Origin: Henriciella sp.
GTDB lineage: Bacteria; Pseudomonadota; Alphaproteobacteria; Caulobacterales; Hyphomonadaceae
Reading direction: 5' to 3'
Assembly (NCBI GenBank): GCA_021776655.1
Contig: JAJFFK010000037.1
Span: 1-64,000, forward strand
DNA: 64,000 bases
Both the position numbers and the translations under genes were made by a program. Positions 37,248-46,003 of the stretch are shown piece by piece; within the stretch, counting starts at the first letter, position 1; each line of letters begins with the position of its first letter. A model generated the notes under the pieces. The model saw only the letters and a list, made by a program, of their open reading frames with translations, searched no databases and was not told the DNA's origin.

Positions 37248-38072
37248 ATGAGCGAATTTTTCTCTGATTACGGTATGCTGATGCTGGCGCTCGTCGCTTG
37301 CGGATTGTTCAGCGGATTGGTGGCTGGCCTGTTCGGTATCGGCGGCGGCGCGGTGATTGTCCCGGTCCTGTTCTTTCTGTTCAGCGCTCTTGGGTTCGAT
37401 GAAACGGCGCAGCACGTTGCGGTTGCCACTTCGCTTGCCACGATCGTTCTAACCTCGGCGCGATCGGTCATGGCGCATCACAAGCGCGGCGCAGTTGATT
37501 GGGCGATCATTCGCACATGGGCTCCTTGGATCATGCTGGGGGCAGCCATCGGAATGCTGGCTGCAAGCCGCATATCGGGAACGTCGTTGACCTTGCTATT
37601 TGGCGTCGTCGCTTTCGTTTTGGCAGCTCAGCTATATTTCGGACGCCCGGAATGGCGCTTGGCAGATGAGATGCCTGATGGCGGCCTGCGCGCTGCACTC
37701 GGCGGCGGCATTGGCACGCTGTCCGCGCTGATGGGCATTGGCGGCGGTACGTTCGGGGTTAGTCTGATGACGATATGTGGGCGCTCGATCCATACGGCTG
37801 TCGCCACTGGTGCTGGCTTTGGGATTGCGATTGGCTTACCTGCTGCACTCGCCGCGATACCAGCAGGATGGGCCGTGGACGCGCGACCACCATTTTCAAT
37901 CGGGTATGTGAACCTCCCGGCTTTCGTATTGATCTCGGCGTGCACTGTGTTGATGGCACCGCTCGGCGCACGCTTGGCGCATTCTCTGGACGGGGTATTG
38001 CTGAAGAAAATGTTTGCGGTCTTGCTGATCATCGTCGCGGTACGGATGATCTGGAGCGCTATTGGCGAATGA
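37248..38072 (+). CDS. TauE/SafE-family membrane transporter
   Basis: A 274-residue protein with about eight membrane helices in two homologous halves. The glycine-rich motifs GLFGIGGGAVIVPVL near residue 27 and MGIGGGTFGV near 165 are the paired TauE/SafE signatures. Members export sulfite, sulfoacetate or other organosulfur anions; the load is not evident here because no sulfur genes are near. The gene follows the MlaC-like gene by 42 bp. Its end overlaps the convergent retropepsin-like gene by 14 bp. Confidence 0.92.
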   Translation: MSEFFSDYGMLMLALVACGLFSGLVAGLFGIGGGAVIVPVLFFLFSALGFDETAQHVAVATSLATIVLTSARSVMAHHKRGAVDWAIIRTWAPWIMLGAAIGMLAASRISGTSLTLLFGVVAFVLAAQLYFGRPEWRLADEMPDGGLRAALGGGIGTLSALMGIGGGTFGVSLMTICGRSIHTAVATGAGFGIAIGLPAALAAIPAGWAVDARPPFSIGYVNLPAFVLISACTVLMAPLGARLAHSLDGVLLKKMFAVLLIIVAVRMIWSAIGE

Positions 38073-38604
38073 TCAGTCGCTCGCCGCGAAACTCGTAGGA
38101 ATAAAGCTGGTTGAGATAGCTCATACCAAGCAGGGATTGTTCGAGATCTTCACGCAGAACCATCGCACGGACATTGCGAATGTGGACCTGATTGATCTTG
38201 ATCGAGTCGATGACCACGCTTGCGCCTAGCGTCTGCCCGCCAGCAGTGTTGACCTTCCAGCGATAGTCCAGCGTATCGGGTTTGAGCCCGATCTTTTGGG
38301 CATCACGATAGGTCAGCGCAACCACACTGGCCCCGGTGTCGACCATGAACTCGACACTGGCTTTGTTATTGACCAGCGTGCGGGCCCAATAATGTCCGTC
38401 AGGACGGATGCTGAGGCGGGCGGAACGGCGTATTTCACCTTCCACAGGGGGCTGGTCGAAATTACCGGCGCGCTCACCGGGGATAATGTCCAAAGTGGTC
38501 GGGCTAGCTGCTCGCGCATCTATTCGCGGCATCAGGATGAAGGCAATAATCGCCGCAACACAGGAGGAAATAAACAGAACGGCGATGAATTGCCCGGTCT
38601 TCAT
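38059..38604 (-). CDS. Retropepsin-like aspartic protease (TIGR02281, clan AA)
   Basis: A 181-residue protein with an N-terminal membrane helix at about 6-26 and a single retropepsin-like domain. The catalytic motif DTGAS is at 89-93, preceded by VEFMV and followed by ALTYRDAQKIGL. Such proteins act as dimers, since each chain gives one Asp. TIGR02281 proteins are common in alphaproteobacteria and face the periplasm; the substrate is unknown. ATG at 38604 overlaps the stop of the DUF1289 gene, so the longer frame to 38781 is not used. Translational coupling links the two. Confidence 0.9.
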   Translation of the reverse strand: MKTGQFIAVLFISSCVAAIIAFILMPRIDARAASPTTLDIIPGERAGNFDQPPVEGEIRRSARLSIRPDGHYWARTLVNNKASVEFMVDTGASVVALTYRDAQKIGLKPDTLDYRWKVNTAGGQTLGASVVIDSIKINQVHIRNVRAMVLREDLEQSLLGMSYLNQLYSYEFRGERLIIRQ

Positions 38605-38825
38605 GAGCTTGATCCCAATTTTCCCAATGCCTGCAATACCGTCAATCGGCCAGGCAGGCTGGCGGCCACCTCGCGCCTGCCTGCGTCGCCGAGCTGCATC
38701 CAACCCCCGATCTCTTTCAGGGTTCGTCCGCAGCCCAGGCATTGTCCGGTCTGGCCATCGACAGCACAGACTTTGATGCACGGGCTTTCAATAATCGGGC
38801 GGGCCATAACGGGCTGGGTCATCAT
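38601..38825 (-). CDS. DUF1289 family protein
   Basis: A 74-residue soluble protein. SPCIKVC, then TGQCLGCGRTLKEIGGW, is the DUF1289 pattern, with four cysteines suited to binding a zinc or an iron-sulfur centre. The family is widespread in proteobacteria and uncharacterised. A later ATG at 38807 would remove six residues and is possible, since the upstream GAGAA is a weak ribosome-binding site. Its stop overlaps the start of the retropepsin-like gene by 4 bp. It is divergent from the CobT-like gene, with 62 bp between. Confidence 0.9.
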   Translation of the reverse strand: MMTQPVMARPIIESPCIKVCAVDGQTGQCLGCGRTLKEIGGWMQLGDAGRREVAASLPGRLTVLQALGKLGSSS

Positions 38826-38887
38826 TTCTCGCAGGAGTTTTGGCTATTGGTCATAGTATGAGTGCAACCATTTGATAAAAACACCAA

Positions 38888-39955
38888 ATGATGATTGACT
38901 CAATTGAACAAATAATGGCGGTTTCAGCCTCTACCAAAAGTGAGGTAAAAGTCGTGAGCGACGCTGACAGCGCCGAAAACCCGTTCGATGATGTGCGTGA
39001 ATTGATTTCGCGCCCTGCCGCTTTTGATGCTGATTGTGCGGGGCAGGTTGATTCTGCTTTGCTTGGAATGGGCAGAGAAGGCGATTTCGGCAAGCTTGGA
39101 GATGCAGCAGCTTGGTTGTCCGGTTGGCAAAAACGATATCCGCCACGGGTTGAGGTACCGACGCTCGCAATATTTGCAGGTTCACACGGCATCTCTGAAG
39201 CTGGGGTCACGCTCTCGTCGAATGCGAGTACGCGCGAGAAAGTTGATGCTTTACGCGAAGGGCGCGCGCCTTTGTCTGCGATTGCCGCGCAGGTCGGAGC
39301 AAATATTCGCGTGTTTGAATTGGCGATCAACACGCCGACCCCGCACATTGCGCAATCAGCAGCGATGAGTGAACGCGAATGTGCTGCGACAATTGCTTAT
39401 GGGTTTGAAGCGCTCGAAGGACAGCCTGACCTTGTCGCTCTTGGCGTGATCGGTGCCGGTATCGGGACGGCAGCGGCGGCGGTGGCCTGCGCTCTGTATG
39501 GAGGTTCGCCGGAATACTGGGTGCGTCCAGGGCCACAAGTGCCGCAAGCGATGAATGACCAAAGGGTCAAAATGGTCAGCGATGCGCTCAAGACCCATCG
39601 GGGCCACCTGACCGATCCGCTGGAGGCGCTACGCTGTCTTGGCGGACGTGAACTCGCCGCATGTGTCGGTGCGATTGTGGCAGCTCGCCATCAGGGGGTT
39701 CCAGTTCTGATTGACGGCTTTGCGACGACGATTGCAGCCGGCATTGTTCATGCGCTCAATCCACAGGCGCTTGATCATGTGAAGGCCGCGCACGTGACCC
39801 GGCGCCCGGCGCATGTTGCAGCACTTGAACGCCTGGGCATGTCACCGCTGGCTGAACTGGAGTTCAATACAGGCGGAGGTATGGGGTCGGCGGCGGTGAT
39901 CGGGATGCTCAAAACCGCCTGCGCGCCATTTTTAGGAAAGCCTGAACCGGCATGA
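38888..39955 (+). CDS. Divergent CobT-like phosphoribosyltransferase homologue
   Basis: A 355-residue homologue of nicotinate-nucleotide:dimethylbenzimidazole phosphoribosyltransferase, which makes alpha-ribazole phosphate for cobalamin. LTDPLEALRCLGGRELAACVGAIVAAR and LIDGFATTIAAGIVHALNP-type segments are clearly CobT. Yet three key motifs are altered: GDHGV or GNHGV reads GSHGI, the GDMGIGNTT segment reads GVIGAGIGT, and the C-terminal RLGEGTGA, which holds the catalytic Glu, reads NTGGGMGS with Gly in its place. It may be inactive, or use another base or mechanism. The start may also be the ATG at 38918. No other cobalamin gene or riboswitch is visible. Confidence 0.8.
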   Translation: MMIDSIEQIMAVSASTKSEVKVVSDADSAENPFDDVRELISRPAAFDADCAGQVDSALLGMGREGDFGKLGDAAAWLSGWQKRYPPRVEVPTLAIFAGSHGISEAGVTLSSNASTREKVDALREGRAPLSAIAAQVGANIRVFELAINTPTPHIAQSAAMSERECAATIAYGFEALEGQPDLVALGVIGAGIGTAAAAVACALYGGSPEYWVRPGPQVPQAMNDQRVKMVSDALKTHRGHLTDPLEALRCLGGRELAACVGAIVAARHQGVPVLIDGFATTIAAGIVHALNPQALDHVKAAHVTRRPAHVAALERLGMSPLAELEFNTGGGMGSAAVIGMLKTACAPFLGKPEPA

Positions 39956-40079
39956 CGTCGGGTTAGAAACCGATGTTTTGAGTAGATTCGCACGTGTTTG
40001 ACGTTTACGTTCGCGTCAGCTTGCATTTTTCGGTCTGTCGCGCGACAAGGCCACGACCTCCAGCCTTGGGACGACTGCT

Positions 40080-41276
40080 ATGAACCTCGACTTCTCACCC
40101 GAAGAAATTGCCTTTCGCGACGAAGTGCGCACCTTCATTGATAAAAGCTATCCCAAGGAATTGTTTGGATTTGGCGGCCGCGAAGACCTTAGCCGCGAGC
40201 AATATCTGGCTTGGCACAAAGTGCTCGCGAAGAAAGGTTGGTCAACGCCGTCCTGGCCGACAGAGCATGGTGGCACGGGCTGGACCTCCACTCAGCGCTA
40301 TATCTGGTCAGAAGAAAACGCGCGGGTCGATGCGATCATGCCATTGCCGTTCGGCGTCGCGATGGTCGCGCCGGTGATCTACACGTTCGGGTCAGACGAG
40401 CAAAAAGCACGCTTCCTTCCGAAAATTCAATCGGGTGAAGAATGGTGGTGCCAGGGCTATTCTGAGCCAGGTGCGGGCTCTGATCTCGCCGCCGTAAAAA
40501 CAACCGCTGTTCGCGATGGTGACGATTATATCATCAATGGCCAGAAGACCTGGACAACACTGGCGCAGCACGCAGATTGGGGCTTTTTCCTGTGCCGCAC
40601 AGATCCAAAAGCCGAAAAACGCCAGCAAGGGATCAGCTTCATTCTGATCGATATGAAAACGCCTGGCATTGAAGTGCGCCCAATCATCACGATTGATGGT
40701 AGCCACGAGGTCAACGAGACCTGGCTGACCGATGTGCGCGTTCCGGTCGAGAACCGGGTTGGCGAAGAGAATATGGGCTGGACCTATGCCAAATTCCTGC
40801 TGGCGCATGAGCGTTCAGGGATTGCTGGTGTGGCCCGATCCAAGCGCGGGATTGAAAAACTACGTGCCATCGCTGCGAATGAGGTGATTGACGGCAAGCC
40901 GCTGTCAGAAGATGCGAGCTTCGCGAGCAAAGTCAGCCAATTGGAAATTGATCTGACGGCGCTGGAATTTACTGAATTGCGGACGCTTGCAGGCGAAGCG
41001 CAAGGCAAGGGGCCGGGGCCGGAAAGTTCCATCCTGAAGGTCAAAGGCACTGAAATTCAACAACGCCTGACTGAGCTAACACTCGAAGCTGTTGGCCATT
41101 ATGGCGCGCCATATTTGCGTGGCCGACCGGCAGATGGTTCGAATACTTATGACGTTGGGCCAGACTATGCACCGCACGCTGCGCCGATGTATCTGAATAT
41201 GCGCAAAACCTCGATCTATGGCGGATCGAACGAGATTCAGCGCAACATCATCACGAAAATGATCCTCGGCCTTTAG
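40080..41276 (+). CDS. Acyl-CoA dehydrogenase, large-type subunit (PimC-like)
   Basis: A 398-residue acyl-CoA dehydrogenase. CQGYSEPGAGSDL at about 124-136 is the FAD/substrate signature; the C-terminal loop IYGGSNEIQRN lacks the MCAD-type Glu, and Glu244 in AHERSG on helix G is the likely base. Tryptophan-rich WPTEHGGTGW near 59-68 is typical of large subunits such as PimC of pimeloyl-CoA dehydrogenase and steroid FadE proteins. The small-type partner follows 25 bp later. A close paralogue is at 44744-45967. The start codon was taken as ATG at 40080; no strong ribosome-binding site is obvious. Confidence 0.93.
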   Translation: MNLDFSPEEIAFRDEVRTFIDKSYPKELFGFGGREDLSREQYLAWHKVLAKKGWSTPSWPTEHGGTGWTSTQRYIWSEENARVDAIMPLPFGVAMVAPVIYTFGSDEQKARFLPKIQSGEEWWCQGYSEPGAGSDLAAVKTTAVRDGDDYIINGQKTWTTLAQHADWGFFLCRTDPKAEKRQQGISFILIDMKTPGIEVRPIITIDGSHEVNETWLTDVRVPVENRVGEENMGWTYAKFLLAHERSGIAGVARSKRGIEKLRAIAANEVIDGKPLSEDASFASKVSQLEIDLTALEFTELRTLAGEAQGKGPGPESSILKVKGTEIQQRLTELTLEAVGHYGAPYLRGRPADGSNTYDVGPDYAPHAAPMYLNMRKTSIYGGSNEIQRNIITKMILGL

Positions 41277-41301
41277 GCTGTAGAGGGCACGGGAGACAAG
41301 A

Positions 41302-42459
41302 ATGGATTTCAATTTCACCGAAGAGCAAGGCATGATCCGCGATAGCCTGTCACGGCTTATCCGCGAGAAGTACGATTTTGAAACACGTGTTGGCGTGGTT
41401 AAAAGCGATAGCGGTTGGCGCCCGGAAATGTGGGCGCAACTGGCTGAACTTGGTCTGCTTATGGCTCCGTTTTCAGAAGAAGATGGCGGGCTTGGCGGCG
41501 GCCCGGTTGATGTGATGATCGTGATGCAAGAGTTTGGCAAAGGCCTGGTGCTTGAACCGTTCGTACCGAGCGTCGTTTGCGGCGGCGGCTTTCTCAAACA
41601 TGGCGGCACTGCAGCGCAAAAGGAAGAACACCTGACCGCGATCATGAGCGCTGACAGCACATTTGCTTTTGCTTACGCAGAACCGCGCGGGCGCTACAAT
41701 CTTGCCGACCTGGAAACGACGGCCAAGAAGGATGGATCAGGCTATGTCCTGAATGGGCATAAGGCTGTCGTGATCGCTGCACCATGGGCTAACAAGCTGA
41801 TTGTAACCGCCCGAACCGGGGGTGGACGCCGTGACGCCGACGGCATTTCCGTGTTTATCGTCGACAAGGCTGCCAAGGGTGTTTCGACCCGCGATTATCC
41901 AACCGTTGATGGCCGACGCGCAGCAGAAGTGTATTTTGACAATGTTTCGGTCGGTGCAGACGCCCTGATTGGCGAGGCCGATAATGGTCTTGGACTAATT
42001 GAGCGTGTCGTCGATGAAGCCACAGCCGCGGTCTGTGCAGAGGCGGCTGGCGTCATGGGTGTCGCACATGCAATGACGGTTGAGTATTCACGCCAGCGCA
42101 AACAGTTTGGCACCCCGATTGGCAAATTCCAGGTCCTGCAACACCGGATGGTGGATATGTTCATGGAGCATGAACAATCCATATCGATGACCTATATGGC
42201 GACCCTGAAACTGGGCGAAGATGAGGTGACCCGCAAGAAAGCGGCATCCGCTGCAAAGGTTCGGATTGGCCAGGCTGGCCGGTTCGTCGGGCAGCAAGCG
42301 ATTCAAATCCATGGTGGCATGGGTATGACCGAAGAGCTTGCTGTTGGTCACTATTTCAAACGCCTGACCATGATTGACAGCGAGTTTGGCAATGTTGATC
42401 ACCATTTGCGGCGCTATACGACGCTAAGCGCTGGCGAAGCAAAACTCGCCGCAGAATAG
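41302..42459 (+). CDS. Acyl-CoA dehydrogenase, small-type partner (PimD-like)
   Basis: A 385-residue acyl-CoA dehydrogenase relative whose start MDFNFTEEQGMIRDSLSRL is characteristic of PimD-type small subunits. The EPGAGSD signature is degraded to EPRGRYNLAD, helix G reads DEATAAVCAEAAG, and the C-terminal loop is FGNVDHHLRR, so no standard catalytic Glu is present. QFGTPIGKFQVLQHR and IHGGMGMTEE are conserved. It pairs with the large-type gene just upstream and probably forms a heterotetramer with it. A strong terminator lies 25 bp after the stop, ending the two-gene unit. Confidence 0.92.
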   Translation: MDFNFTEEQGMIRDSLSRLIREKYDFETRVGVVKSDSGWRPEMWAQLAELGLLMAPFSEEDGGLGGGPVDVMIVMQEFGKGLVLEPFVPSVVCGGGFLKHGGTAAQKEEHLTAIMSADSTFAFAYAEPRGRYNLADLETTAKKDGSGYVLNGHKAVVIAAPWANKLIVTARTGGGRRDADGISVFIVDKAAKGVSTRDYPTVDGRRAAEVYFDNVSVGADALIGEADNGLGLIERVVDEATAAVCAEAAGVMGVAHAMTVEYSRQRKQFGTPIGKFQVLQHRMVDMFMEHEQSISMTYMATLKLGEDEVTRKKAASAAKVRIGQAGRFVGQQAIQIHGGMGMTEELAVGHYFKRLTMIDSEFGNVDHHLRRYTTLSAGEAKLAAE

Positions 42460-42483
42460 TTTCTTTATCATCTCTTGATTGAC

Positions 42484-42524
42484 AAAAAACCTGCCTCGCC
42501 ATCGTATGGGGCAGGTTTTTTTTT
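42484..42524 (+). terminator. Rho-independent terminator
   Basis: AAAAACCTGCC at 42485-42495 pairs with GGCAGGTTTTT at 42510-42520 around a 14-nt loop, and the pairing runs on into a nine-base T-run ending at 42524. It lies between the acyl-CoA dehydrogenase pair and the next gene, whose ATG is only 14 bp further. The A-run on the left side makes it potentially bidirectional. Confidence 0.92.
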
Positions 42525-42537
42525 ACGAGGTGAAGTG

Positions 42538-43113
42538 ATGACACGATTTGCAGTGATATCGGGGTTGGGCTTGGCGGTAGTGACGTCTGGCTGCGCGCTA
42601 GCAGCAGAGGACACGCCAGTGCAAACACCTGTGGAATCGGCAGAAACGACTGCCGCACCGGCTGCCCCTGCGGGACCGTGCGACGGGGTAGATTATCATG
42701 CGTTCGATTTCTGGGTTGGCGACTGGGACGTTACCGATGTCAACGGGACGCCACAAGGTACCAATTCGATTACACGCGAGGAAGGGGGGTGCCTGTTGGT
42801 TGAGCGCTGGGTGTCCGCCGCTGGCAATACCGGGCAAAGCTATAATTACTATGACCCCGGCATGGATGTCTGGCGTCAGGTCTGGGTGAGTGGCGGCGCA
42901 ATTATCGACTATACTGGCGGATTGACCGAGACCGGATCGATGCGGCTGGAAGGGGTGATTTCCAACCGCGCGGGGACGCCGGCTTTGCCGTTTACTGGCG
43001 AGTGGACCTTGAACGAGGATGGCACGGTCACCCAGCATTTCGAGCAGTATAATCGCGAGGATGATACATGGGCGGTGTGGTTCACGGGCATATATCACAA
43101 GAAAGAGGGCTGA
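42538..43113 (+). CDS. Exported DUF1579-like protein, probable lipoprotein
   Basis: A 191-residue exported protein. A hydrophobic signal ends at VTSGC, a lipobox-like site with Cys19. A linker rich in Thr, Ala and Pro covers about 25-55. The mature domain begins HAFDFWVGDWDVTD, and the pattern of Trp-rich beta strands (GGCLLVERW, YYDPGMDVWRQVW, FTGEWTLNEDGTVTQ) resembles DUF1579-type lipocalin-like barrels. Function unknown; lipocalin-like folds often bind hydrophobic ligands. GAGGTGA precedes the ATG at 42538. It is expressed from a promoter after the terminator, or by read-through. Confidence 0.82.
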   Translation: MTRFAVISGLGLAVVTSGCALAAEDTPVQTPVESAETTAAPAAPAGPCDGVDYHAFDFWVGDWDVTDVNGTPQGTNSITREEGGCLLVERWVSAAGNTGQSYNYYDPGMDVWRQVWVSGGAIIDYTGGLTETGSMRLEGVISNRAGTPALPFTGEWTLNEDGTVTQHFEQYNREDDTWAVWFTGIYHKKEG

Positions 43114-43173
43114 CAGCGCGCGCCGGGTCTGCCATTCGGGCGGGGTAACTCGTTTTTCCGCAGGAGCATTCCC

Positions 43174-43971
43174 ATGTCTGTTATCAAGCTTGAAAAGCTA
43201 GGCCCAATTGCCATCCTGACCTTGACCCGGCCAGAGATGATGAATGCGCTTGGCCAAGAGGGGGACGGTGTTGCCGTCGCTGAGGCCTGCGCAGAGATCG
43301 AAGCAGATCCGGCTATCCGCTGCGCTATCCTGACCGGCGAGGGCCGCGCGTTCTCGGCTGGCGGTGACATCAAAGCGATGAAGGCCCGCACCGGATCGTT
43401 TGGCGGTTCACCTAATAATATTCGCGAGGGTTATCGCCGCAATATCCATAAATTGGTGAAATCGCTGTACAATCTGGAAGTGCCTCTGATCGCTGCTGTA
43501 AACGGTGCTGCGATTGGGCTTGGCTGTGATGTTGCCTGTATGGCGGATGTTCGGATCGCCTCAGACACGGCGAAGTTTGGTGTAACCTTCCTGAAACTCG
43601 GTCTTATTCCCGGTGATGGCGGCGCCTGGTTATTGCCGCGTATCATTGGTGCCAGCCGAGCGGCGGAATTGCTGTTTACAGGCGATGTGATTGATGCAGC
43701 GACGGCGGCAGAATGGGGCCTGATCTCGAAAGCTGTTCCCGGCGACACACTGATGGATGAGGCCATGGCGCTGGCGACGCGGATGGCACAGCAACCGCCG
43801 CAATCGCTGCGCCTGGCCAAGACGCTACTGCGCCATGGCACCACGGCGAGCTATGATACGATCATGGAAATGTCTGCGGCAGCCCAGTCTATGATGCACC
43901 ATACCGACGACCATATCGAAGGCGTCAATGCGATCTTGGAAAAGCGCAAGCCAACTTTTGAAGGGCGATAG
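43174..43971 (+). CDS. Enoyl-CoA hydratase/isomerase
   Basis: A 265-residue crotonase. GRAFSAGGDIKAM near 57-69 and NGAAIGLGCDVACMADV near 110 make the oxyanion hole. In hydratases the second catalytic Glu lies where this protein reads GDGGAWLLPR, an Asp-Gly variant found in isomerases and atypical hydratases. The C-terminal trimerisation helices are present. AGGAG precedes the ATG by about 8 bases. It starts a co-directional run with RidA, an ABM protein and an acyl-CoA dehydrogenase, and the RidA gene begins 3 bp after its stop. Confidence 0.93.
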   Translation: MSVIKLEKLGPIAILTLTRPEMMNALGQEGDGVAVAEACAEIEADPAIRCAILTGEGRAFSAGGDIKAMKARTGSFGGSPNNIREGYRRNIHKLVKSLYNLEVPLIAAVNGAAIGLGCDVACMADVRIASDTAKFGVTFLKLGLIPGDGGAWLLPRIIGASRAAELLFTGDVIDAATAAEWGLISKAVPGDTLMDEAMALATRMAQQPPQSLRLAKTLLRHGTTASYDTIMEMSAAAQSMMHHTDDHIEGVNAILEKRKPTFEGR

Positions 43972-43974
43972 ACA

Positions 43975-44361
43975 ATGCCATCACCCCGCCGCCTGATTTC
44001 GACCGGATCGCCTTTCGAAAAGACGATGGGATATTCTCGCGCAGTGGTGCAGGGCGACTGGTGCTTCGTTTCAGGCGTCACCGGCTACGATTATATAACC
44101 ATGAGCTTGCCGGAAGATGTTGCCGAGCAGGCGCGCAATTGCTTCACGACGATGACCAGCGTTCTCGCCAATGCTGGGTTTGCAATGGATGATATCGCCC
44201 GGGTTCAGTACACGATCACAGATCGCGGGTTTGTCAGCGCACTTGAGCCGGTTTTGGAACAGACCCTGGGTGACATTCGCCCCGCTGCAACGATGATTAT
44301 TGCTGGATTAATCGAACCGGCCATGAAGATCGAAATCGAAGTCACAGCGTTCAAAGGTTGA
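43975..44361 (+). CDS. RidA-family protein
   Basis: A 128-residue YjgF/YER057c/UK114-fold protein. TMGYSRAVVQGDWCFVSGVTGYD starts the conserved sheet and the C-terminal strand KIEIEVTAF closes it. RidA proper deaminates reactive enamine intermediates and needs an Arg in the IKIEVVA-type C-terminal motif region; here the segment MIIAGLIEPAMKIEIE lacks that Arg, with Leu and Ile in the RLPxPxxRVE area. It therefore belongs to the Rid4-7 type subgroups, whose partners often act in catabolic pathways. It is 3 bp downstream of the crotonase gene. Confidence 0.88.
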   Translation: MPSPRRLISTGSPFEKTMGYSRAVVQGDWCFVSGVTGYDYITMSLPEDVAEQARNCFTTMTSVLANAGFAMDDIARVQYTITDRGFVSALEPVLEQTLGDIRPAATMIIAGLIEPAMKIEIEVTAFKG

Positions 44362-44442
44362 ACCTCTTCGCGCCGCGTCATGGCTTGCCGTTTGCGTAAA
44401 CGTCCATACTGTCAGGTCTGCAAAACAATTGGAGGACTTGCC

Positions 44443-44733
44443 ATGATCGGCGTAACCGCAACCTTAGAAATTCAAGACGGAAAACAGGCTGAGTTCGAAG
44501 CCGTGGCAAAGGATTTGATGGCGAAAGTCAAAGCCAATGAGCCCGGCTGCCTGACCTATCAATTGTACAAGACAAAAGGCTCTGACACGACTTATGTATT
44601 CCTGGAGCAATACGCGAGTGCCGAAGCCCTGGCGGCGCACGGACAGACCGACTATTTCAAAGCTGCCGGTCCAAAACTTGGGCCATGCCTGGCAGGTGCC
44701 CCGGACATTCAGTATCTTGATATTGTAGAATAG
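44443..44733 (+). CDS. Antibiotic biosynthesis monooxygenase (ABM) domain protein
   Basis: A 96-residue ferredoxin-like ABM domain. TLEIQDGKQAEFEAVAKDLMAKVKANEPGCLTYQLYK and VFLEQYASAEALAAH are typical. Members include cofactor-free monooxygenases, heme-degrading IsdG relatives and the quinol monooxygenase YgiN; active-site residues are too variable to decide between them. ATG at 44443 follows TTGGAGG, the best ribosome-binding site in this block, so the frame start at 44380 is not used. It is 10 bp ahead of the acyl-CoA dehydrogenase gene. Confidence 0.88.
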   Translation: MIGVTATLEIQDGKQAEFEAVAKDLMAKVKANEPGCLTYQLYKTKGSDTTYVFLEQYASAEALAAHGQTDYFKAAGPKLGPCLAGAPDIQYLDIVE

Positions 44734-44743
44734 GGGCCACGCC

Positions 44744-45967
44744 ATGGACCTGTCTTTTACGGCTGAAGATCTGAGCTTTCAAAAAGAGGTCCGTGCCTGG
44801 ATCGCCGAAAACTACACAACCGAGCTGCGGGCCAGAAATGCCATGTCAAAGAATGGCTATATCGACAAGAATGGCATGATTGAGTGGCAGAAACGCCTGC
44901 ATGCCAAAGGCTGGATCGCGCCAAATTGGCCGACTGAATTTGGCGGTGGTGGCTTCTCTGCGGGGCAGAAGTATATTTTCAACATGGAAATGGCGGCCGC
45001 TGGCACGCCAACGACCAGCCCAATGGGACTGGCAATGTGTGCGCCGGTATTGATGGCCTTTGGCTCAGATGAGCAGAAAGCCAAACACTTGCCGCCGATC
45101 TTGTCGTCGGACGTGTGGTGGTGCCAGGGCTATTCAGAGCCAGGATCAGGGTCTGATCTGGCCAGTTTGCAGATGAGCGCTGTGCGCGATGGCGACGACT
45201 ATATCCTCAATGGCTCGAAAATCTGGACCACGCATGCACAATGGGCGGACTGGATGTTCTGTCTGGTTCGCACCTCGAAAGAAGGTAAGCGCCAGGAAGG
45301 GATCAGTTTCATCATCTTCCCAATGGATCTTCCAGGTATCTCGGTGACGTCTCTGCCGACCCTGGATGGGCCGACTGATAATCAGCAAGAAATCAACCAA
45401 GTCTTCTTTGAAGATGTTCGCGTGCCCATCGAGGGGTCGCTCGTCGGTGAAGAGAATATGGGCTGGACCTACGCCAAATATTTGCTGCAATTCGAGCGCG
45501 GCAACGCCTATGCGCCGCGACTCAAGAACGCGCTAGCCAAGACCAAAAAAATCGCGGCGATTGAAATGTCGGGCGGTGAACCGTTGATCGATGATCCGGA
45601 TTTTGCCGCCAAGATTACCGCTATGGAAATGAAGATCGAAAGCCTTGATGCGGTTGAACTTCGTATTTTTTCCGCGCTTTCGGCAGGCCAGGCTGTCGGG
45701 CCTGAAAGCTCAATGCTGAAATGTGCCGGGTCCGAGTTGCAGCAGGATATTTCCGAGCTGACGCTGGAAGCGGTCGGTGGTTACGCTGCGCCGTTCGTTC
45801 AGGATACATTTGCGATTGCACGTGAGGGTACCAATGCACAAATGGCCACACCAGATTATGCTGCACCTGCCGCACCAAGTTATTTCAACTATCGCAAAAC
45901 CTCGATCTATGCCGGATCAAATGAGATACAGCGAAATATCATGGCAAAAATGGTGCTCGGTCTTTAG
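44744..45967 (+). CDS. Acyl-CoA dehydrogenase, large-type
   Basis: A 407-residue acyl-CoA dehydrogenase. CQGYSEPGSGSDL at about 127-139 is the FAD signature, WPTEFGGGGF near 62 matches the large-subunit pattern, and the C-terminal loop reads IYAGSNEIQRN with no Glu, leaving Glu251 in FERG as the likely helix-G base. It is a clear paralogue of the protein at 40080-41276. Unlike that one, no small partner follows; a GPH transporter gene is next. It may act as a homotetramer or borrow the small subunit encoded at 41302-42459. Confidence 0.93.
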   Translation: MDLSFTAEDLSFQKEVRAWIAENYTTELRARNAMSKNGYIDKNGMIEWQKRLHAKGWIAPNWPTEFGGGGFSAGQKYIFNMEMAAAGTPTTSPMGLAMCAPVLMAFGSDEQKAKHLPPILSSDVWWCQGYSEPGSGSDLASLQMSAVRDGDDYILNGSKIWTTHAQWADWMFCLVRTSKEGKRQEGISFIIFPMDLPGISVTSLPTLDGPTDNQQEINQVFFEDVRVPIEGSLVGEENMGWTYAKYLLQFERGNAYAPRLKNALAKTKKIAAIEMSGGEPLIDDPDFAAKITAMEMKIESLDAVELRIFSALSAGQAVGPESSMLKCAGSELQQDISELTLEAVGGYAAPFVQDTFAIAREGTNAQMATPDYAAPAAPSYFNYRKTSIYAGSNEIQRNIMAKMVLGL

Positions 45968-46003
45968 GCTTGTGCCAAGGCAGGTAACTAGCGGGCGACA
46001 CGC

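Noticed and set aside
38826-38887. Possible cobalamin riboswitch before the CobT-like gene
   Set aside because: The gap is only 62 bp and contains none of the riboswitch core motifs.
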